Shown one piece after another: positions 16,010 to 26,139 of a stretch of 64,000 nt of DNA. The stretch comes from Marivita cryptomonadis. Lineage in GTDB: Bacteria; Pseudomonadota; Alphaproteobacteria; Rhodobacterales; Rhodobacteraceae. The stretch spans positions 124,001 through 188,000 of the forward strand of contig NZ_JFKD01000005.1 in assembly GCF_002115725.1 (NCBI RefSeq), read 5' to 3'. A model generated the notes under the pieces. The model did not search any database. It was given only the letters and a program-made list of their open reading frames with translations, and was not told the DNA's origin. The position numbers and the translations under genes were made by a program. How positions within the stretch are numbered: the first letter of the stretch is position 1; each line of letters begins with the position of its first letter.

Positions 16010-16915
16010 ATGATACAACTCTCCGACAATATGCGCGGCGCGCTTTTGATGTGTGTCTCGATGGCCGCTTTCACCTTTGGGGACGCGTCAATCAAGGCGA
16101 CCGGCGGGGATCTGCCGCTGTCGCAATTGCTGGTGATCCGCGGGGCTCTGGCCTCGGCTGCATTGATCGCGATGGCGCTTTATTTCAACGGGTTGAAGCT
16201 GCGACTTCCGGCCCAAGACTGGGCACTGATCCTTGGGCGCGGGCTGGCCGAAGCGACAGCGGCGTATTTCTTTTTGACTGCGCTTTTGGCGATGCCTTTG
16301 GCCAATGTGACAGCGCTTTTGCAGATGTTGCCATTGACCGTCACCTTGGGTGGCGCACTGGTGTTCCGCGAGGCGGTGGGCTGGCGGCGCTGGTCGGCGA
16401 TCATTATCGGGTTTGTCGGCATGCTGTTGATCGTGCGGCCGGGAACGGACGGGTTCACCTCGGCTTCGGTTTATGCGCTGTGCGCTGTCGCGGCGGTCAC
16501 GGTGCGCGATCTGGTGACGCGGCGGGTGTCCAAAGTGGTGCCGTCGCTGACGGTAACGGTGTTTTCGTCGGTGATCGTGACGCTGTTTGCGGGGCTCTGG
16601 TCGATTGAACAGGACTGGGTGGCCATGACACCGCGCCTGACGATGCTGGTTCTGATGGCGACCACCTTTGTTATCTGCGCCTATCTGTGCAGCGTCATGG
16701 TGATGCGCGTTGGCGAAGTGAGCTTTGTCGCACCGTTTCGCTATACCGGGTTGGTCTGGGCGTTGATCCTGGGATTTCTTGTTTTTGGCGAATGGCCAGA
16801 GCCTCTGACCTTGATCGGAGCGACGATCATCGTGGCGACAGGGGTGTTCAGCCTGCTGCGTGAGGCGCAGTTGAAGCGGCGGGCGCGAAAGCCGATTCTA
16901 CCGCGTCAGCCGTGA
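16010..16915 (+). CDS. DMT superfamily (EamA) transporter
   Basis: A 301-aa inner-membrane protein with ten hydrophobic segments and two EamA repeats, typical of drug/metabolite exporters of the RhaT/YdcZ/EamA type. The ATG at 16010 (MIQLSDNMRGALLMC) puts the N-terminus just before the first helix; a GTG at 15959 would add a basic tail. Blocks include LGRGLAEATAAYFFLTALLA and PFRYTGLVWALILGFLVFGE. Its last 68 nt overlap the 3' end of the opposite-strand rhamnosyltransferase gene. Substrate unknown. Confidence 0.82.
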   Translation: MIQLSDNMRGALLMCVSMAAFTFGDASIKATGGDLPLSQLLVIRGALASAALIAMALYFNGLKLRLPAQDWALILGRGLAEATAAYFFLTALLAMPLANVTALLQMLPLTVTLGGALVFREAVGWRRWSAIIIGFVGMLLIVRPGTDGFTSASVYALCAVAAVTVRDLVTRRVSKVVPSLTVTVFSSVIVTLFAGLWSIEQDWVAMTPRLTMLVLMATTFVICAYLCSVMVMRVGEVSFVAPFRYTGLVWALILGFLVFGEWPEPLTLIGATIIVATGVFSLLREAQLKRRARKPILPRQP

Positions 16916-17687
16916 GGGCAAACCGCCGGTTCAATGTCTCGATGTGCTCGACTGTGGGAGCGTGAAAATCGGGGTGATCAACCTTGGGCTTTTGACGGGA
17001 ATCGTTGCTCCCGTGGTGTGAGCGCAGATACATCGGTGCATCGGTAAACGTGACGGTTGGCATGAAACGGTTGATGCGGCTGTGCGCGAAATTCATGAGG
17101 CTTTGCCGGACGCCGCCTTGAACCGCCAGTGCCTGCGCCACGCCGAGATAGGGATTGACCGTCTCGGTGATTTCGAACGGATGAAGGTCAGAGCGGCAGA
17201 TCGTGTAACCCCTGTTCCAATCGAACCCAACCAGCTTGTTGCTGAGAACCAAAGCAGCGCAATCGGTGGCGGCCTTGCGCAGGCGGGCAATGAAATCGAC
17301 CGAGAGCGCGTCATCGTCATCGTGGCGAACTTGCAGGCAAGGCTGATTGATATGCTTACGGGCTGCATTCAGAACAGATTGACAGATCTGCCGGTGCGGT
17401 GCGGGGTCGCGGGCAATGATGCGCCCTTGGGGCATATCGGCCATCAAGGCTTTCAGTCGGGAAAGATAGGGGGCCGGCAGGCAGGTGCCGACCAGAACGA
17501 CAAAGTCGAAATCGGGATCGGTTTGCGCCTTGAGACCGGGCAGGCACAGGTGCTCGAACAGAGCAAAGCGCTGCTCCATCCGGTCAGGCGCATAGAGAAA
17601 GGCCTGGCGGTCGGCGATGCTGTCGTGTTCCACTTGGAAACCGCCCTCGGCGGGGTAGGAAAACCGACAGAAAACGATGGTCTGCAT
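16848..17687 (-). CDS. Putative rhamnosyltransferase-like protein
   Basis: A 279-aa cytosolic protein resembling the putative rhamnosyl transferase family (PF11316), glycosyltransferases thought to act on surface polysaccharide. The N-terminus MQTIVFCRFSYPAEGGF, the block DFDFVVLVGTCLPAPYLSRL, and an aspartate-rich RHDDDDAL stretch (likely the metal and nucleotide-sugar DxD-type site) support a GT-A-like fold. The ATG at 17687 is preferred over upstream in-frame starts that add 62 basic residues without resemblance. No other polysaccharide genes are nearby. Donor and acceptor are unknown. Confidence 0.65.
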   Translation of the reverse strand: MQTIVFCRFSYPAEGGFQVEHDSIADRQAFLYAPDRMEQRFALFEHLCLPGLKAQTDPDFDFVVLVGTCLPAPYLSRLKALMADMPQGRIIARDPAPHRQICQSVLNAARKHINQPCLQVRHDDDDALSVDFIARLRKAATDCAALVLSNKLVGFDWNRGYTICRSDLHPFEITETVNPYLGVAQALAVQGGVRQSLMNFAHSRINRFMPTVTFTDAPMYLRSHHGSNDSRQKPKVDHPDFHAPTVEHIETLNRRFALTADAVESAFAPAASTAPHAAG

Positions 17688-18059
17688 GGCGATTGGCCCT
17701 GTGTAACGGCGACGGCTCGTGTTACGTAACTGTGCCTTGGCAACGCGGTGCACACAAGCGCCGGGGCGCTGTTGACAAGCTATCCGACTCTCCATATACG
17801 CGCGTCTAATTCGGCAGGGTGGATACCCGTTTTGCCGATTTACAGGACTGGAGCGGTCAAGATCCGGGCGCAAGCCCCGATCCTCTGGAAATGCACCGTA
17901 TCGCTTCCACTAAGGAGGCGGATGCGGTTCTTTGCGTCGTTTTTGTAGGAAAGCGGCGAGAATTGAACAGGGTCAAGCGGACGCGCATGGCCTTCATACG
18001 AAACCCGCACGGGGCACCCCGTGCACCACATATGTGAGCTACACGGGGAAAGAACCGGA
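17688..18059 (+). promoter_or_regulatory. str operon promoter and rpsL leader region
   Basis: This 372-nt gene-free stretch holds a perfect GTTACGTAAC palindrome (17721-17730), a consensus-like promoter (17772-17800) and a leader of about 250 nt. Near its end is an 18-nt perfect inverted repeat, GCACGGGG-CA-CCCCGTGC (18007-18024), about 35 nt before the rpsL start. The leader could respond to S7, the usual str-operon repressor, but no S7 site was recognised. No ORF was judged real. Confidence 0.55.
17772..17800 (+). promoter_or_regulatory. Candidate sigma-70 promoter for rpsL-rpsG-fusA-tuf
   Basis: A perfect TTGACA (17772-17777), 17 nt, TATACG (17795-17800). It is the best promoter match in the window. 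Confidence 0.7.
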
Positions 18060-18431
18060 ATGCCAACGATCCAACAGCTGATCCGCAAGCCGCGGCAGCC
18101 GAAAATCAAGCGCTCGAAGTCGCAGCACCTTGAGCAGTGCCCGCAGAAACGTGGCGTATGCACACGTGTCTACACAACCACACCGAAGAAGCCGAACTCG
18201 GCGATGCGTAAAGTGGCCAAGGTCCGTTTGACCAACGGTTACGAAGTCATCAGCTACATCCCGGGTGAAAGCCACAACCTTCAGGAGCACTCGGTGGTTC
18301 TGATCCGTGGCGGTCGTGTAAAAGACCTTCCCGGTGTGCGCTATCACATCCTGCGTGGTGTTCTGGATACCCAGGGCGTCAAGGACCGGAAACAGCGCCG
18401 TTCGAAATATGGCGCGAAGCGTCCGAAGTAA
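18060..18431 (+). CDS. rpsL: 30S ribosomal protein S12
   Basis: S12 lies at the decoding centre and governs fidelity. The 123-aa product begins [15 protein letters not shown] and has the two streptomycin-relevant loops in sensitive form: [11 protein letters not shown] and [13 protein letters not shown]. The ATG at 18060 gives the family N-terminus. First gene of the str block, followed by rpsG 12 nt later. Confidence 0.97.
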   Translation: MPTIQQLIRKPRQPKIKRSKSQHLEQCPQKRGVCTRVYTTTPKKPNSAMRKVAKVRLTNGYEVISYIPGESHNLQEHSVVLIRGGRVKDLPGVRYHILRGVLDTQGVKDRKQRRSKYGAKRPK

Positions 18432-18443
18432 GAGGAATTACAG

Positions 18444-18914
18444 ATGTCTCGTCGTCACGCCGCAGAAAAACGCGAAGTCCTGCCCGACGCCAAGTATGGC
18501 GACCGGGTTCTGACCAAGTTCATGAACAACCTGATGATCGATGGTAAAAAGTCGGTCGCGGAACGCATCGTCTACAGCGCGCTGGATCGCGTCGAAGGCA
18601 AGGTGAAGCGCGCGCCAGTAGAAATCTTCCACGAGGCGTTGGACAACATCAAGCCGTCGGTCGAGGTTCGCTCCCGCCGGGTTGGTGGCGCAACCTACCA
18701 GGTGCCCGTCGAAGTGCGTCCCGAGCGCCGCGAAGCGCTTGCGATCCGCTGGTTGATCAACGCGAGCCGCGCCCGCAACGAAAACACCATGGAAGAGCGT
18801 CTTGCCGCTGAACTTCTGGATGCCGTGAACTCCCGTGGTTCGGCCGTGAAGAAGCGTGAAGACACTCACAAGATGGCCGACGCGAACAAAGCGTTCAGCC
18901 ACTACCGCTGGTAA
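18444..18914 (+). CDS. rpsG: 30S ribosomal protein S7
   Basis: S7 nucleates assembly of the 30S head and often represses the str operon. The 156-aa product begins [20 protein letters not shown] and shows the 16S-contacting blocks ([20 protein letters not shown] and [15 protein letters not shown]). Length is normal. The ribosome site AGAGGAATTACAG lies between rpsL and rpsG. fusA follows after 15 nt. Confidence 0.97.
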   Translation: MSRRHAAEKREVLPDAKYGDRVLTKFMNNLMIDGKKSVAERIVYSALDRVEGKVKRAPVEIFHEALDNIKPSVEVRSRRVGGATYQVPVEVRPERREALAIRWLINASRARNENTMEERLAAELLDAVNSRGSAVKKREDTHKMADANKAFSHYRW

Positions 18915-18929
18915 TAGGAGCCAAACACA

Positions 18930-21047
18930 ATGGCACGCGATTATCCTCTCGAGCGCTACCGCAACTTCGGTATCATGGCGCACATCGACGCAGGTAAAAC
19001 CACCTGCTCCGAACGCATCCTGTTTTACACCGGCAAGTCGCACAACATCGGCGAAGTGCACGATGGTGCTGCAACCATGGACTGGATGGAGCAGGAACAG
19101 GAACGTGGCATCACGATCACGTCCGCTGCAACCACGACGTTTTGGGAACGCACGGAAAACGGTGTTGAGCCGGATAGCCCGAAGCACCGTCTGAACATCA
19201 TCGACACCCCCGGGCACGTGGACTTCACCATTGAAGTCGAACGTTCGCTGGCTGTTCTCGACGGTGCAGTCTGTGTTCTTGACGCCAACGCCGGTGTTGA
19301 GCCGCAGACCGAAACCGTTTGGCGCCAGGCTGACCGCTACAAGGTTCCGCGCATGGTGTTCGTCAATAAGATGGACAAGATCGGCGCTGACTTCTTCAAC
19401 TGCGTTGCGATGATCGAAGACCGTACAGGCGCGAAGGCTGTGCCGGTTGGTATTCCGATCGGTGCGGAAACCGAACTCGAAGGTCTGATTGACCTTGTGA
19501 CCATGGAAGAGTGGCTCTGGCAGGGCGAGGATCTTGGTGCGTCCTGGATCAAAGCTCCGATCCGTGACAGCCTCAAGGACATGGCTGAAGAGTGGCGCGG
19601 CAAGATGATCGAAGCGGCCGTCGACATGGACGACGACGCGATGATGGAATACCTTGAAGGCAACGAGCCTGACGTTCCGACACTGCGCGCTCTGCTGCGT
19701 AAGGGTACGCTGTCGCTGTCGTTCGTACCGGTTCTGGGCGGTTCCGCGTTCAAAAACAAAGGTGTTCAGCCGCTGCTCAACGCTGTGATCGACTACCTGC
19801 CGAGCCCGCTCGACGTGGTTGACTACATGGGCTTCAAGCCGGGTGATGAGACCGAAACACGCAACATCCCGCGTCGCGCGGATGACAATATGGCGTTCTC
19901 CGGCCTTGCGTTCAAAATCATGAACGACCCGTTTGTTGGCTCGCTGACTTTCGTACGGATCTACTCTGGTAAGCTCATGAAGGGCGACTCCATGCTCAAC
20001 TCGACCAAAGGTCATGGTGAGCGCGTGGGCCGTATGATGATGATGCACTCCAACAACCGCGATGAAATTACCGAAGCGTATGCTGGTGACATCATTGCTC
20101 TGGGTGGTCTCAAGAACACGACAACTGGTGACACGCTTTGTGACAAAGCTGATCCGGTGGTTCTGGAAACGATGACGTTCCCGGATCCGGTCATCGAGAT
20201 TGCGGTCGAGCCGAAAACCAAAGGCGACCAAGAAAAGATGTCCCAGGGCCTTGCGCGTCTGGCGGCTGAAGATCCCTCCTTCCGTGTGGAAACCGACATT
20301 GAGTCCGGTCAGACCATCATGAAGGGCATGGGCGAACTTCACCTCGATATCCTCGTTGATCGTCTGAAGCGTGAGTTCAAGGTCGAAGCCAACATCGGTG
20401 CACCTCAGGTGGCGTATCGCGAAACCATCGGTCACGAAGTCGAGCACACCTACACCCACAAGAAACAGTCGGGTGGTTCGGGTCAGTTCGCCGAAGTGAA
20501 GCTGGTGATCACACCAACAGAGCCGGGCGAAGGCTATTCCTTCGAATCCAAGATTGTCGGTGGCGCGGTTCCCAAGGAATACATCCCGGGCGTCGAAAAG
20601 GGCATCAAGTCGGTCATGGACTCTGGTCCGTTGGCAGGCTTCCCCGTGATCGACTTCAAAGTCGCTCTGATCGACGGCAAGTTCCACGATGTGGACTCCA
20701 GCGTTCTGGCCTTTGAAATCGCGGCTCGGATGGGCATGCGCGAAGGCATGAAGAAAGCCGGAGCGAAGCTGCTTGAGCCGATCATGAAGGTCGAAGTTGT
20801 GACGCCGGAAGACTATACCGGTGGGATCATCGGTGACCTGACATCCCGTCGGGGTCAGGTGACTGGGCAGGAACCGCGCGGCAACGCTGTTGCGATTGCT
20901 GCGATGGTACCGCTCGCCAACATGTTCGGCTACATCAACACGCTGCGTTCCATGTCCTCGGGCCGTGCGCAGTTCACGATGCAGTTCGATCACTACGATC
21001 CGGTTCCGCAGAACATCTCTGAAGAGATCCAGTCGAAATACGCATAA
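18930..21047 (+). CDS. fusA: Elongation factor G
   Basis: EF-G is the GTPase driving translocation and, with RRF, ribosome recycling. The 705-aa product has the P-loop [19 protein letters not shown], the switch block [19 protein letters not shown], the [10 protein letters not shown] guanine motif, and C-terminal domains including GEYRFSHYDPVP-type ends (here [18 protein letters not shown]). Length is normal. It sits in the canonical order rpsL-rpsG-fusA-tuf. The fusA-tuf spacer carries family A hairpins. Confidence 0.98.
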   Translation: MARDYPLERYRNFGIMAHIDAGKTTCSERILFYTGKSHNIGEVHDGAATMDWMEQEQERGITITSAATTTFWERTENGVEPDSPKHRLNIIDTPGHVDFTIEVERSLAVLDGAVCVLDANAGVEPQTETVWRQADRYKVPRMVFVNKMDKIGADFFNCVAMIEDRTGAKAVPVGIPIGAETELEGLIDLVTMEEWLWQGEDLGASWIKAPIRDSLKDMAEEWRGKMIEAAVDMDDDAMMEYLEGNEPDVPTLRALLRKGTLSLSFVPVLGGSAFKNKGVQPLLNAVIDYLPSPLDVVDYMGFKPGDETETRNIPRRADDNMAFSGLAFKIMNDPFVGSLTFVRIYSGKLMKGDSMLNSTKGHGERVGRMMMMHSNNRDEITEAYAGDIIALGGLKNTTTGDTLCDKADPVVLETMTFPDPVIEIAVEPKTKGDQEKMSQGLARLAAEDPSFRVETDIESGQTIMKGMGELHLDILVDRLKREFKVEANIGAPQVAYRETIGHEVEHTYTHKKQSGGSGQFAEVKLVITPTEPGEGYSFESKIVGGAVPKEYIPGVEKGIKSVMDSGPLAGFPVIDFKVALIDGKFHDVDSSVLAFEIAARMGMREGMKKAGAKLLEPIMKVEVVTPEDYTGGIIGDLTSRRGQVTGQEPRGNAVAIAAMVPLANMFGYINTLRSMSSGRAQFTMQFDHYDPVPQNISEEIQSKYA

Positions 21048-21052
21048 CCCGC

Positions 21053-21110
21053 GGTGCGTGGGCAACCACGCACCCTACCAACCCTGTAGGATGTGTGCGC
21101 AGCACGCACC
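21053..21110. repeat. Family A palindromic repeat (fusA-tuf spacer)
   Basis: GGTGCGTGG (21053-21061), loop GCAA, CCACGCACC (21066-21074): a perfect 9-bp stem with a GNRA-type loop. It is followed by CTAC, then GTAGG and a second, weaker arm pair (GTGTGC / GCACGCACC) ending at 21110. Confidence 0.75.
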
Positions 21111-21135
21111 GTGAGAAAAGAAAAGGAGCTTTGCA

Positions 21136-22311
21136 ATGGGCAAGGAAAAGTTTGAGCGCGGTAAGCCGCACTGCAACATTGGCACGATTGGTCACGTTGA
21201 CCACGGCAAGACGACGCTGACGGCGGCGATCACGAAGTACTTTGGTGACTTCAAGGCGTATGACCAGATCGACGGCGCGCCGGAAGAGAAGGCACGTGGT
21301 ATCACGATCTCGACCGCGCACGTGGAATACGAAACCGACGCGCGTCACTATGCGCACGTCGACTGCCCCGGCCACGCCGACTATGTGAAAAACATGATCA
21401 CCGGTGCCGCCCAGATGGACGGCGCGATCCTGGTTGTGAACGCCGCTGACGGCCCGATGCCGCAGACCCGCGAGCACATCCTGCTGGGCCGCCAGGTGGG
21501 TATTCCCGCCATGGTCGTGTTCATGAACAAGGTTGACCAGGTTGACGATCCGGAACTTCTGGAACTCGTCGAGATGGAAATCCGCGAATTGCTGTCGACC
21601 TACGACTTCCCGGGCGACGATATTCCGATCGTAGCGGGCTCTGCTCTGCACGCGATGAACGGCACTGAGCCGGAAATCGGTGAGAACAAGATCCGCGAAC
21701 TGATGGCGGCCGTGGACGAGTACATCCCGCAGCCGGCACGTGCGATCGACCAGCCGTTCCTGATGCCGATCGAAGACGTGTTCTCGATCTCGGGTCGTGG
21801 TACGGTTGTGACCGGCCGTATCGAGCGTGGCGTGATCAACGTTGGCGACACCATCGAAATCGTTGGCATCAAGGACACCAAATCGACGACCTGTACCGGC
21901 GTTGAAATGTTCCGCAAGCTGCTGGATCGTGGTGAAGCAGGCGACAACGTGGGCGTTCTGCTGCGCGGCATCGACCGTGAGGGCGTTGAGCGTGGTCAGG
22001 TTCTGTGCAAGCCGAAGTCGGTGAACCCGCACACGAAGTTCGAAGCCGAGGTCTACATTCTGACCAAGGAAGAAGGCGGTCGTCACACACCGTTTTTCGC
22101 GAACTACCGTCCGCAGTTCTACTTCCGGACCACAGACGTGACGGGCACCGTGACGCTGCCGGAAGGTACCGAGATGGTGATGCCGGGCGACAACCTGAAG
22201 TTCGACGTTGAACTGATCGCGCCGATCGCCATGGAAGACGGCCTCCGCTTCGCCATCCGCGAAGGCGGCCGCACCGTCGGCTCCGGCGTCGTGTCCAAAA
22301 TCGTCGAGTAA
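21136..22311 (+). CDS. tuf: Elongation factor Tu
   Basis: EF-Tu delivers aminoacyl-tRNA to the ribosome. The 391-aa product shows [19 protein letters not shown], the switch I block [45 protein letters not shown] and the domain 2/3 blocks including [13 protein letters not shown]. Length is normal. AAGGAG precedes the start at 21136. Only one tuf copy is visible here; a second elsewhere in the genome is common in this group. Confidence 0.98.
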   Translation: MGKEKFERGKPHCNIGTIGHVDHGKTTLTAAITKYFGDFKAYDQIDGAPEEKARGITISTAHVEYETDARHYAHVDCPGHADYVKNMITGAAQMDGAILVVNAADGPMPQTREHILLGRQVGIPAMVVFMNKVDQVDDPELLELVEMEIRELLSTYDFPGDDIPIVAGSALHAMNGTEPEIGENKIRELMAAVDEYIPQPARAIDQPFLMPIEDVFSISGRGTVVTGRIERGVINVGDTIEIVGIKDTKSTTCTGVEMFRKLLDRGEAGDNVGVLLRGIDREGVERGQVLCKPKSVNPHTKFEAEVYILTKEEGGRHTPFFANYRPQFYFRTTDVTGTVTLPEGTEMVMPGDNLKFDVELIAPIAMEDGLRFAIREGGRTVGSGVVSKIVE

Positions 22312-22334
22312 ACTTCAACGATACCAAATTGCGC

Positions 22335-22355
22335 GGGGCGGCGTCATGCCGTCCC
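22335..22355 (+). other. Hairpin after tuf
   Basis: GGGGCGGC (22335-22342), loop GTCAT, GCCGTCCC (22348-22355). An 8-bp stem with one G-T pair and no T tract. It may be an attenuator or 3' stabiliser between the str and S10 blocks. Confidence 0.45.
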
Positions 22356-22430
22356 GTATTCGGTTCGATGAAGGGGCAGGGTGGTCTTGCCTCATCCTCT
22401 CAACCGCAACGCCAATAAAGGCTAAGACCA

Positions 22431-22739
22431 ATGCAAAGCCAGACTATTCGCATTCGGCTCAAGGCGTTTGACTATCGTGTGCTCGACGCGTCGACACAGG
22501 AAATCGTCAACACTGCCAAGCGGACCGGCGCGCAAGTGCGCGGCCCGATTCCGCTGCCGAACAAGATTGAGAAATTCACCGTTCTGCGCGGTCCGCACGT
22601 CAACAAGAAGTCACGCGATCAGTGGGAAATCCGTACCCACAAGCGCATGCTCGACATCGTTGACCCGACCCCGCAAACTGTTGATGCCCTGATGAAGCTC
22701 GACCTCGCCGCTGGCGTGGATGTCGAGATCAAGGTTTAA
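22431..22739 (+). CDS. rpsJ: 30S ribosomal protein S10
   Basis: S10 is a 30S head protein and, as NusE, part of antitermination complexes that contact NusG. The 102-aa product begins [19 protein letters not shown] and has [20 protein letters not shown] and [15 protein letters not shown] (here [18 protein letters not shown]) blocks. Normal length. First gene of the S10 block, 119 nt after tuf, with no obvious promoter between, so cotranscription with tuf is plausible. Confidence 0.97.
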   Translation: MQSQTIRIRLKAFDYRVLDASTQEIVNTAKRTGAQVRGPIPLPNKIEKFTVLRGPHVNKKSRDQWEIRTHKRMLDIVDPTPQTVDALMKLDLAAGVDVEIKV

Positions 22740-22751
22740 GGAGAGTATCCC

Positions 22752-23594
22752 ATGATGCGCTCTGGTATCATCGCTAAGAAAGTCGGCATGACCCGGCTTT
22801 TCATGGAAGACGGAAAGCAGATTCCCGTGACCGTCCTCCAACTCGACAATCTTCAGGTCGTTGCTCAGCGCACAGCTGACCAGCACGGCTATTCGGCAGT
22901 TCAGCTGGGCACCGGTTCGATCAAGGCAAAGCGCGTATCCAAAGCGATGCGCGGTCACTTTGCTGCGGCGAACGTGGAACCCAAGCGGAAGGTCGCGGAA
23001 TTCCGCGTCGCACCCGAGAACCTGATCAACGTAGGTGAAGAGATCACTGCTGACCATTACTTCGAAGGTCAGTTTGTGGATGTCTCCGGCACGTCGATTG
23101 GTAAGGGTTTTGCCGGTGCCATGAAGCGTCACAACTTTGGTGGTCTGCGTGCCTCGCACGGTGTTTCGATTTCGCACCGTTCGCATGGTTCCACCGGTCA
23201 GTGTCAGGACCCGGGCAAAGTCTTCAAAGGTAAGAAGATGGCCGGTCACATGGGCGCTGTCAAAGTGACGACCCAGAACCTTCAGGTTGTGAAGACGGAC
23301 GCGGAACGCGGCATCATCATGATCAAAGGCGCCGTTCCCGGCTCCAAAGGTGGTTGGGTGACCGTCAAGGACGCCATGAAGAAGCCGACGCCGGAAAACG
23401 TTATCCTGCCCGCCGCTCTGCGGTCGGCTGGTGAAGAAGCCAAGCGTCTGGCCGAAGAAGCCGCCGCTCAGGCCGCCGCTGAAGAAGCCGCCGCAGCAGA
23501 AGCTGCAGCAGCAGAGGCAGCAGCAGCCGAAGAAGCCGCTCTGAAAGAAGCCGAGGCGGAAATTCAGGCTGAGAAGAAGGAAGGCGACGAATGA
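22752..23594 (+). CDS. rplC: 50S ribosomal protein L3 with Ala/Glu-rich C-terminal extension
   Basis: L3 is an early 50S assembly protein whose loop reaches the peptidyl transferase centre. The first 220 residues or so are standard L3 ([17 protein letters not shown], then [20 protein letters not shown] and [14 protein letters not shown]). Residues 226-280 form an extra tail made almost only of Ala, Glu, Lys and Gln, predicted to be a long charged helix or coiled coil. The usual bacterial length is about 205-215 aa. Start is at 22752 or 22755 (MM). It overlaps rplD by ATGA. Confidence 0.95.
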   Translation: MMRSGIIAKKVGMTRLFMEDGKQIPVTVLQLDNLQVVAQRTADQHGYSAVQLGTGSIKAKRVSKAMRGHFAAANVEPKRKVAEFRVAPENLINVGEEITADHYFEGQFVDVSGTSIGKGFAGAMKRHNFGGLRASHGVSISHRSHGSTGQCQDPGKVFKGKKMAGHMGAVKVTTQNLQVVKTDAERGIIMIKGAVPGSKGGWVTVKDAMKKPTPENVILPAALRSAGEEAKRLAEEAAAQAAAEEAAAAEAAAAEAAAAEEAALKEAEAEIQAEKKEGDE

Positions 23595-24208
23595 AACTCG
23601 ACGTGATCAAACTGGACGGCGGAACCGCCGGGTCGGTCGAGCTGGGCGACGAGATTTTTGGTCTCGAGCCGCGCGCCGACATTCTGCACCGTGTCGTTCG
23701 CTGGCAGCGCAACAAAGCGCAAGCCGGTACACACAAGGTGAAAACACGGTCCGAAGTCAGCTACTCGACCAAGAAGATCTATCGCCAGAAGGGCACCGGT
23801 GGCGCACGTCACGGCTCCCGCAAGGCTCCGATCTTCCGCAAGGGTGGTATCTACAAGGGTCCGACACCGCGCAGCCACGCGCACGACCTTCCCAAGAAGG
23901 TGCGTAAGCTGGGTCTCATGCACGCTCTGTCCGCCAAGGTCAAAGACGGTTCGCTTGTCATCATCGAGAATATCGATTCTGACGGTAAGACATCGTCGCT
24001 GGCCAAGCAGGTTTCAAACCTGGGCTGGAAGCGCGCGCTAATCATCGACGGGGCCGAAGTGAATGAAAACTTCGCCCGTGCCGCAGCCAACATCGACGGT
24101 CTCGATGTTCTGCCGTCGATGGGGGCAAACGTCTATGACATCCTCAAGCGTGACACTCTGGTGCTCACGAAGGCGGGTGTCGAAGCACTGGAGGCTCGTC
24201 TGAAATGA
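23591..24208 (+). CDS. rplD: 50S ribosomal protein L4
   Basis: L4 lines the exit tunnel and in some bacteria represses the S10 operon. The 205-aa product begins [20 protein letters not shown] and contains the tunnel loop region ([20 protein letters not shown]) and a C-terminal Rossmann-like part. The start overlaps the rplC stop (ATGA at 23591-23594) and its own stop overlaps the rplW start, so rplC, rplD and rplW are translationally coupled. Confidence 0.96.
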   Translation: MKLDVIKLDGGTAGSVELGDEIFGLEPRADILHRVVRWQRNKAQAGTHKVKTRSEVSYSTKKIYRQKGTGGARHGSRKAPIFRKGGIYKGPTPRSHAHDLPKKVRKLGLMHALSAKVKDGSLVIIENIDSDGKTSSLAKQVSNLGWKRALIIDGAEVNENFARAAANIDGLDVLPSMGANVYDILKRDTLVLTKAGVEALEARLK

Positions 24209-24501
24209 GCGCGAAAGCTGAACATTACGATGTGATCCGCAAGCCGATCATCACCGAGAAAACCACAATGGCGTCGGAAAACGGCGCTGTGGTCTTCGAA
24301 GTGGCGATCGACGCCAACAAACCGCAGATCAAAGCAGCCGTAGAAGCGCTGTTTGGTGTGTCGGTCAAGGCGGTCAACACGACGATCACGAAGGGCAAGA
24401 CCAAGCGGTTCCGCGGCACAATGGGCCGTCGGAAAGACGTGAAGAAAGCCTATGTGACACTTGCCGAAGGCAACACGATCGACGTGACCACAGGTCTGTG
24501 A
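24205..24501 (+). CDS. rplW: 50S ribosomal protein L23
   Basis: L23 sits at the tunnel exit and docks trigger factor and SRP. The 98-aa product has the family pattern [20 protein letters not shown] and the [20 protein letters not shown] extension. It overlaps rplD by four bases. Unusually, it is followed not by rplB but by a strong terminator and a 510-nt spacer. Confidence 0.96.
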   Translation: MSAKAEHYDVIRKPIITEKTTMASENGAVVFEVAIDANKPQIKAAVEALFGVSVKAVNTTITKGKTKRFRGTMGRRKDVKKAYVTLAEGNTIDVTTGL

Positions 24502-24537
24502 TCTGGTTGGGTTTCGGCCCGGTCTGATAGAATAAGA

Positions 24538-24571
24538 AAGCCCCTCGCCAGTGATGGCGGGGGGCTTTTTC
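24538..24571 (+). terminator. Intrinsic terminator after rplW
   Basis: AAAGCCCCTCGCC, loop AGTGAT, GGCGGGGGGCTTTTT: a long GC-rich stem with a T run. Its position inside the normally continuous S10 gene order is unexpected. Confidence 0.9.
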
Positions 24572-24698
24572 CTTGTTTTGGAGTGTGTTGGTCCTGATAG
24601 CGGCGAAGCCGCCGGGCCATTGTCAGACCTCCCAGATTGGCGATGTCCCGGCCGTGCACGGCACGTGAGAACACGCAGCCTACGGGTCTATACTCGGC

Positions 24699-24764
24699 GT
24701 CATCCTCGGGCTTGGCCCGAAGATTGGTCTGGTTAGGTGGCCTCGGGTCGAGCGCGAGGATGAC
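24699..24764. repeat. REP-like inverted repeat
   Basis: GTCATCCTCG (24699-24708) is the exact inverse of CGAGGATGAC (24755-24764). The left part reads ATCCTCGGGCTTGGCCCGAAGAT, resembling the dispersed 'CATCCTCGGGCTTGACCCGAGGAT' type of intergenic repeat common in alphaproteobacteria. Confidence 0.6.
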
Positions 24765-24911
24765 GGTCCTTCTTGCGAAGCAAAGACGGTGTGCGACGGG
24801 AACGCGGATAACTCGTTCTTTCTAAACCCACGGCGCTTGACGCCACGCGCCACACCACCTAGTAAGCCCCAACCGCGCAGCCCCGGATTCGTCCGGGGCT
24901 TCGTTGTTGCA

Positions 24912-24940
24912 TTAACCGGGGACCTTCGGGGCCCTATACC
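24912..24940 (+). promoter_or_regulatory. Candidate sigma-70 promoter for the rplB-rplP block
   Basis: TTAACC (24912-24917), 17 nt, TATACC (24935-24940), about 70 nt before the rplB start. The -10 resembles the TATACG seen at the other ribosomal promoters here. Confidence 0.45.
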
Positions 24941-25011
24941 CCTGGCGAATACGTTCGCCCAAACATAGCGGGTCGTCAAAGACCTGCACTTGCTAACGGA
25001 AGACAGAAAGC

Positions 25012-25854
25012 ATGGCACTCAAGTCGTATAAGCCGACGACGCCGGGCCAGCGCGGGCTGGTGCTGATCGACCGTTCGGAGCTGTGGAAAGGCCGTCCGGT
25101 CAAAGCCCTCACTGAGGGTTTGACCAAATCGGGTGGCCGGAACAACACCGGACGTATCACATCCCGTCGTCGCGGTGGTGGGGCGAAACGCCTTTACCGT
25201 ATCGTTGATTTCAAGCGGAACAAGTTTGACGTGGGCGCGACCGTCGCGCGTATCGAATATGACCCCAACCGCACCGCCTTTATCGCACTCGTCCAGTATG
25301 ACGATGGCGAACAGGCCTATATCCTTGCCCCCCAGCGTCTCGCCATTGGCGACCGCGTGGTTGCGTCGCAAAAAGCCGACGTCAAGCCGGGTAACGCGAT
25401 GCCCTTCTCGGGGCTGCCCATCGGGACAATCGTTCACAACATCGAACTGAAGCCCGGCAAGGGTGGTCAGATCGCCCGTGCCGCCGGGACCTACGCTCAG
25501 TTCGTGGGTCGTGATGGTGGTTACGCGCAGATCCGTCTGAGCTCGGGCGAACTTCGCATGGTCCGTCAGGAATGCATGGCCACCGTCGGTGCCGTGTCCA
25601 ACCCGGACAATTCGAACCAGAACTTCGGTAAAGCGGGCCGTATGCGCCACAAGGGCATTCGCCCAAGCGTCCGTGGTGTCGTCATGAACCCGATCGACCA
25701 CCCGCACGGTGGTGGTGAAGGCCGGACCTCGGGTGGTCGTCACCCGGTGACCCCGTGGGGCAAGCCGACCAAGGGCAAGAAGACCCGCAACAGAAACAAG
25801 GCGTCGCAGAAGCTGATCATCCGCTCGCGTCACGCCAAGAAGAAGGGGCGGTAA
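25012..25854 (+). CDS. rplB: 50S ribosomal protein L2
   Basis: L2 is needed for subunit association and peptidyl transfer. The 280-aa product begins [20 protein letters not shown] and carries [20 protein letters not shown] and the conserved [14 protein letters not shown] motif with the functionally key histidine. Length is normal. It starts a new transcription block after the 510-nt spacer and is followed by rpsS after 3 nt. Confidence 0.97.
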   Translation: MALKSYKPTTPGQRGLVLIDRSELWKGRPVKALTEGLTKSGGRNNTGRITSRRRGGGAKRLYRIVDFKRNKFDVGATVARIEYDPNRTAFIALVQYDDGEQAYILAPQRLAIGDRVVASQKADVKPGNAMPFSGLPIGTIVHNIELKPGKGGQIARAAGTYAQFVGRDGGYAQIRLSSGELRMVRQECMATVGAVSNPDNSNQNFGKAGRMRHKGIRPSVRGVVMNPIDHPHGGGEGRTSGGRHPVTPWGKPTKGKKTRNRNKASQKLIIRSRHAKKKGR

Positions 25855-25857
25855 ACC

Positions 25858-26136
25858 ATGTCGCGCTCTGTATGGAAGGGCCCGTTCGTCGATGCCTATG
25901 TCTTGAAAAAGGCAGAAGCGTCGCGTGAATCGGGTCGCAACGAAGTCATCAAAATCTGGTCGCGCCGCTCGACGATCCTGCCCCAGTTCGTGGGCCTGAC
26001 GTTTGGCGTGTACAACGGCCAGAAGCATGTTCCTGTGAACGTCACCGAAGACATGATCGGTCAGAAGTTCGGTGAATATTCGCCGACACGGACCTATTAC
26101 GGTCACGCGGCTGACAAAAAAGCGAAGCGGAAGTAA
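25858..26136 (+). CDS. rpsS: 30S ribosomal protein S19
   Basis: S19 binds S13 in the 30S head. The 92-aa product begins [20 protein letters not shown] and contains TWSRRSTI-type (here [20 protein letters not shown]) and EFSPTRTY-like ([20 protein letters not shown]) motifs. Spacing to rplV is 3 nt. Confidence 0.97.
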   Translation: MSRSVWKGPFVDAYVLKKAEASRESGRNEVIKIWSRRSTILPQFVGLTFGVYNGQKHVPVNVTEDMIGQKFGEYSPTRTYYGHAADKKAKRK

Positions 26137-26139
26137 GTC

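Larger units (their letters stand above)
24502..25011 (+). other. 510-nt spacer splitting the S10 block (rplW | rplB)
   Basis: This gene-free stretch contains, in order, a strong intrinsic terminator (24538-24571), a degenerate family A-like stretch (GTGCACGGCACGTG, about 24653), a REP-like inverted repeat (24699-24764), a hairpin AGCCCCGGATTCGTCCGGGGCT (24879-24900), and a candidate promoter for rplB (24912-24940). An alternative promoter-like pair, TTGACG (24837-24842) with TAGTAA (24860-24865), also has a 17-nt spacer. Short ORFs here show no protein character. Confidence 0.6.

Noticed and set aside
18438..21065. 875-codon open frame antisense to rpsG and fusA
   Set aside because: Same reason: a shadow of biased codons, His/Arg/Phe-rich low-quality sequence.
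24551..24825. Short plus-strand frames in the rplW-rplB spacer
   Set aside because: They overlap the terminator and REP-like repeat and have no ribosome site or protein-like composition.
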